DNA from: Allorhodoferax sp032337135 | GTDB lineage: Bacteria > Pseudomonadota > Gammaproteobacteria > Burkholderiales > Burkholderiaceae_C | Length of the DNA: 64,000 nucleotides | Direction of reading: 5' to 3' | Assembly (NCBI RefSeq): GCF_032337135.1 | Contig: NZ_JAVXZZ010000002.1 | Location: 310,001 to 374,000 of the forward strand | Part shown: positions 62,995-64,000 of the stretch, piece by piece | How positions within the stretch are numbered: the first letter of the stretch is position 1 | Layout: every line of letters begins with the position of its first letter | Notes under the pieces: generated by a model | Told to the model about the DNA's origin: nothing | Seen by the model: only the letters and a program-made list of their open reading frames with translations | Database searches by the model: none | Made by a program: the position numbers and the translations under genes

Positions 62995-63023
62995 TACGCC
63001 CTCTCCATAAGGGCATGAGGCCG
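62990..63023 (-). other. Stem-loop between rpoD and aroE
   Basis: CGGCCT/AGGCCG (62990-62995 and 63018-63023) and GCCCT/AGGGC (62998-63002 and 63010-63014) form a strong two-part hairpin. The T run (TTTTCTT) is on the plus-strand side, so on the minus strand it is not a classic terminator for rpoD; it may attenuate or stop antisense transcription. Confidence 0.5.
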
Positions 63024-63028
63024 TTTTC

Positions 63029-64000
<972 letters not shown>

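Overview
The window is a high-GC chromosomal segment of a betaproteobacterium, most likely of the family Comamonadaceae (Acidovorax/Hydrogenophaga-like). The assignment rests on the uninterrupted 14-gene nuoA-N operon placed behind tpiA-secG-tRNA-Leu, a secreted diheme-cytochrome/beta-helix pair, DUF1631 and ComFB proteins, and the overall protein character. The genus is inference. No rRNA, CRISPR array, prophage or insertion sequence was seen. Both end genes are cut: a chalcone-isomerase-like gene on the left and rpoD on the right.

Layout. 1-9 kb: chemoreceptor, BaiN-type flavoprotein, sterol-desaturase-like hydroxylase with a membrane partner, VOC protein, YbiB, a secreted PilJ-N protein, tsaD and hsp20. 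9.2-14.4 kb: rpsO, pnp, quinone oxidoreductase, tpiA, secG, tRNA-Leu(GAG). 14.4-28.8 kb: respiratory complex I. 28.8-33.6 kb: NUDIX and DUF1178 genes, a divergent ArgP/LysE pair, a PaiB-like protein and a metallopeptidase-like protein. 33.7-38.8 kb: an unusual accessory operon. 39-43.3 kb: alpha/beta hydrolase and AraC regulator divergent from a one-polypeptide ferredoxin-reductase-AlkB fusion. 43.3-52.8 kb: diguanylate cyclase, Kup K+ transporter, KdpE/short KdpD, DUF1631 and DUF4139 proteins. 52.9-56.8 kb: diheme cytochrome, beta-helix protein and beta-CASP nuclease-like protein. 56.9-64 kb: dnaJ-dnaK-grpE with a clear sigma-32 promoter, FKBP, HxlR-type regulator, comFB, aroE and rpoD.

The most unusual locus is the minus-strand operon at about 33.7-38.8 kb. 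In transcription order it holds a 2-TM protein, an Lgt-fold protein with changed active-site positions, three paralogous exported proteins with an Arg-rich signal peptide ending in an invariant Cys, and a radical SAM enzyme with the cysteine pattern of the MJ0619/Tes family. Two of the exported genes sit between near-identical blocks (signal peptide upstream, radical SAM start downstream), while their bodies are dissimilar and AT-richer, and a 63-codon radical SAM remnant lies between them. This looks like cassette duplication and body swapping in a secreted or lipid-anchored system; its function is unknown.

A second genome-level signal is a dispersed short palindromic repeat (core roughly GCAGCTAYTGATTnnATAGCG). 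I count ten copies. Eight lie between genes or at gene edges, and two lie inside coding sequences in the same reading frame.
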